Source: Xanthobacteraceae bacterium
GTDB lineage: Bacteria; Pseudomonadota; Alphaproteobacteria; Rhizobiales; Xanthobacteraceae
Assembly (NCBI GenBank): GCA_025929595.1
Contig: JAICQA010000163.1
Coordinates: forward strand, 1 to 6,382
Length of the DNA: 6,382 bases
Direction of reading: 5' to 3'
Shown here piece after piece: positions 5,731 through 6,382 of the stretch; position 1 is the first letter of the stretch, and each line of letters starts with the position of its first letter. The translations under genes and the position numbers were made by a program. The notes beneath the pieces were generated by a model, which saw only the letters and a program-made list of their open reading frames with translations, was not told the origin of the DNA and did not search any database.

Positions 5731-6382
5731 TCACGTTGCGACGCGCGATATGAATTGTTCGATCTTCATCCCCGCGCCGCGCTCGATGCGATCGACCGGC
5801 ATCAGCCGCACGACCAGTTGCGGATGAAACTCCGTTCGCATGAGCCTTTCCACTGCTTCGGCATCTGGCTTGGCGGCATCCACCTCAGGTACATATCTGA
5901 GTTCGAGCAGATCGACGGCGACTTGAACAAATTGAATCTGCCGGTAAGCCAGATATCTTGTCAGCGACTTCGAAATCGGACCGACGGGCGGCCACCGCCG
6001 TGAGCCGTCCGGCATCACGAATAGATGACGTGATCGTCCTCCGATCCGATCCACCGAAGGCAGACCTCGCCCGCAGGCGCAGTTGGATTCGCTAAGCTTG
6101 GCGTAATCGCCAAGATCATAGCGGATGAACGGCATCGCGTACTCGTAGAGCGGGGTGACAACGACGCGTCCATACGCGCCAGGTTCAGCCGGTTTCCCTT
6201 CTTCGTCGAGCAACTCGCAGAGTACGGTCTCGGCACACAGGTGATAGCCCTCGCCGTCGGGACACTGAAATGCCACCGGTCCCACTTCCCTCGCCCCGTA
6301 GACATCGATAACGCCGCAGCCGAAAGCCCTGACGATGGCGTCGCGAGCAGCTGAATCGAGCACCTCTCCGGTCGCAATGAAG
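5731..6382 (-). CDS. PaaK/CapK-type adenylate-forming ligase (phenylacetate-CoA ligase-like), C-terminal part
   Basis: The frame runs off the right edge; the 216 visible residues begin FIATGEVLDS and end VAT before TGA (5733-5731). This is the C-terminal half of an ANL-superfamily adenylating enzyme of the PaaK/CapK branch, which activates a carboxylate with ATP, usually to form a CoA thioester. Visible motifs: TGE at the entry, YGARE (about 28-32, motif A5), the GRVVVTPL strand, FIRYDLGD (about 85-92, with the ribose-binding Asp), CACGRGLPSVDRIGGR (about 101-116, the paired-cysteine segment and hinge Gly-Arg) and a C-terminal lid domain. The substrate cannot be told from this part: aryl acids are typical for PaaK, but CapK-like relatives act in polysaccharide or other pathways. 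Codons for an internal GTG at 6363 are in frame but lie within the conserved domain, so this is not the start. Confidence 0.88.
   Translation of the reverse strand, partial: FIATGEVLDSAARDAIVRAFGCGVIDVYGAREVGPVAFQCPDGEGYHLCAETVLCELLDEEGKPAEPGAYGRVVVTPLYEYAMPFIRYDLGDYAKLSESNCACGRGLPSVDRIGGRSRHLFVMPDGSRRWPPVGPISKSLTRYLAYRQIQFVQVAVDLLELRYVPEVDAAKPDAEAVERLMRTEFHPQLVVRLMPVDRIERGAGMKIEQFISRVAT

Noticed and set aside
5720..5750. CGCGCG-type inverted repeat as a terminator between the last two convergent genes
   Set aside because: The arms are low-complexity GC, lie partly in the ligase coding end, and no T-tract follows on either strand.

Overview
The window is GC-rich DNA with dense, short-spaced genes on both strands. 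Several things point to an alphaproteobacterium of the Hyphomicrobiales (Bradyrhizobium, Pseudolabrys or Rhodoplanes-like): a DUF992 exported protein, an outer-membrane protein with a proline-rich start after its signal peptide, and a palindrome of the 'CCCGCGCAAGCGGG' type found between genes in such genomes. The order-level placement is inference from family content, not a database result.

Layout. Bases 1-143 hold the 3' end of an unrecognised gene (+). A composite palindromic repeat (178-259) lies between it and a convergent alpha/beta hydrolase gene (290-1087, -). The 190-bp region 1088-1277 is a divergent control region. To its right is a two-gene operon (+): a carboxymuconolactone-decarboxylase/AhpD-like protein (1278-1745), overlapped by 4 bp by an ECF41-group (SigJ-like) sigma factor with a fused SnoaL-like C-terminal domain (1742-2608). 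A sequence TGTCACA-N16-CGTC at 1219-1245 matches the promoter signature known for ECF41 sigma factors. Seven bases after the sigma gene, a convergent metY (O-acetylhomoserine sulfhydrylase) gene ends (2616-3911, -). A 201-bp divergent region separates metY from a secreted DUF992 protein gene (4113-4574, +), which ends in a strong intrinsic terminator (4623-4653). A 225-bp gap holding this terminator and a leader with inverted repeats precedes a predicted outer-membrane beta-barrel gene (4800-5705, +). The window closes with the C-terminal part of a PaaK/CapK-type adenylate-forming ligase gene (5731-6382, -), whose start lies outside.

How it fits together. The clearest functional unit is the sigma module. 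ECF41 sigma factors usually have no anti-sigma factor: their C-terminal domain tunes activity, and they typically drive a neighbouring carboxymuconolactone decarboxylase, oxidoreductase or epimerase ('COE') gene through a TGTCACA/CGTC promoter. Here all elements are visible: the three signature motifs of the sigma factor, the partner enzyme with a CxxC active site, translational coupling, and the expected promoter in front of the operon, which predicts positive autoregulation. The divergent hydrolase may belong to the same response, but no ECF41-type promoter faces it. metY, the DUF992 gene, the outer-membrane protein gene and the ligase gene look like independent units.
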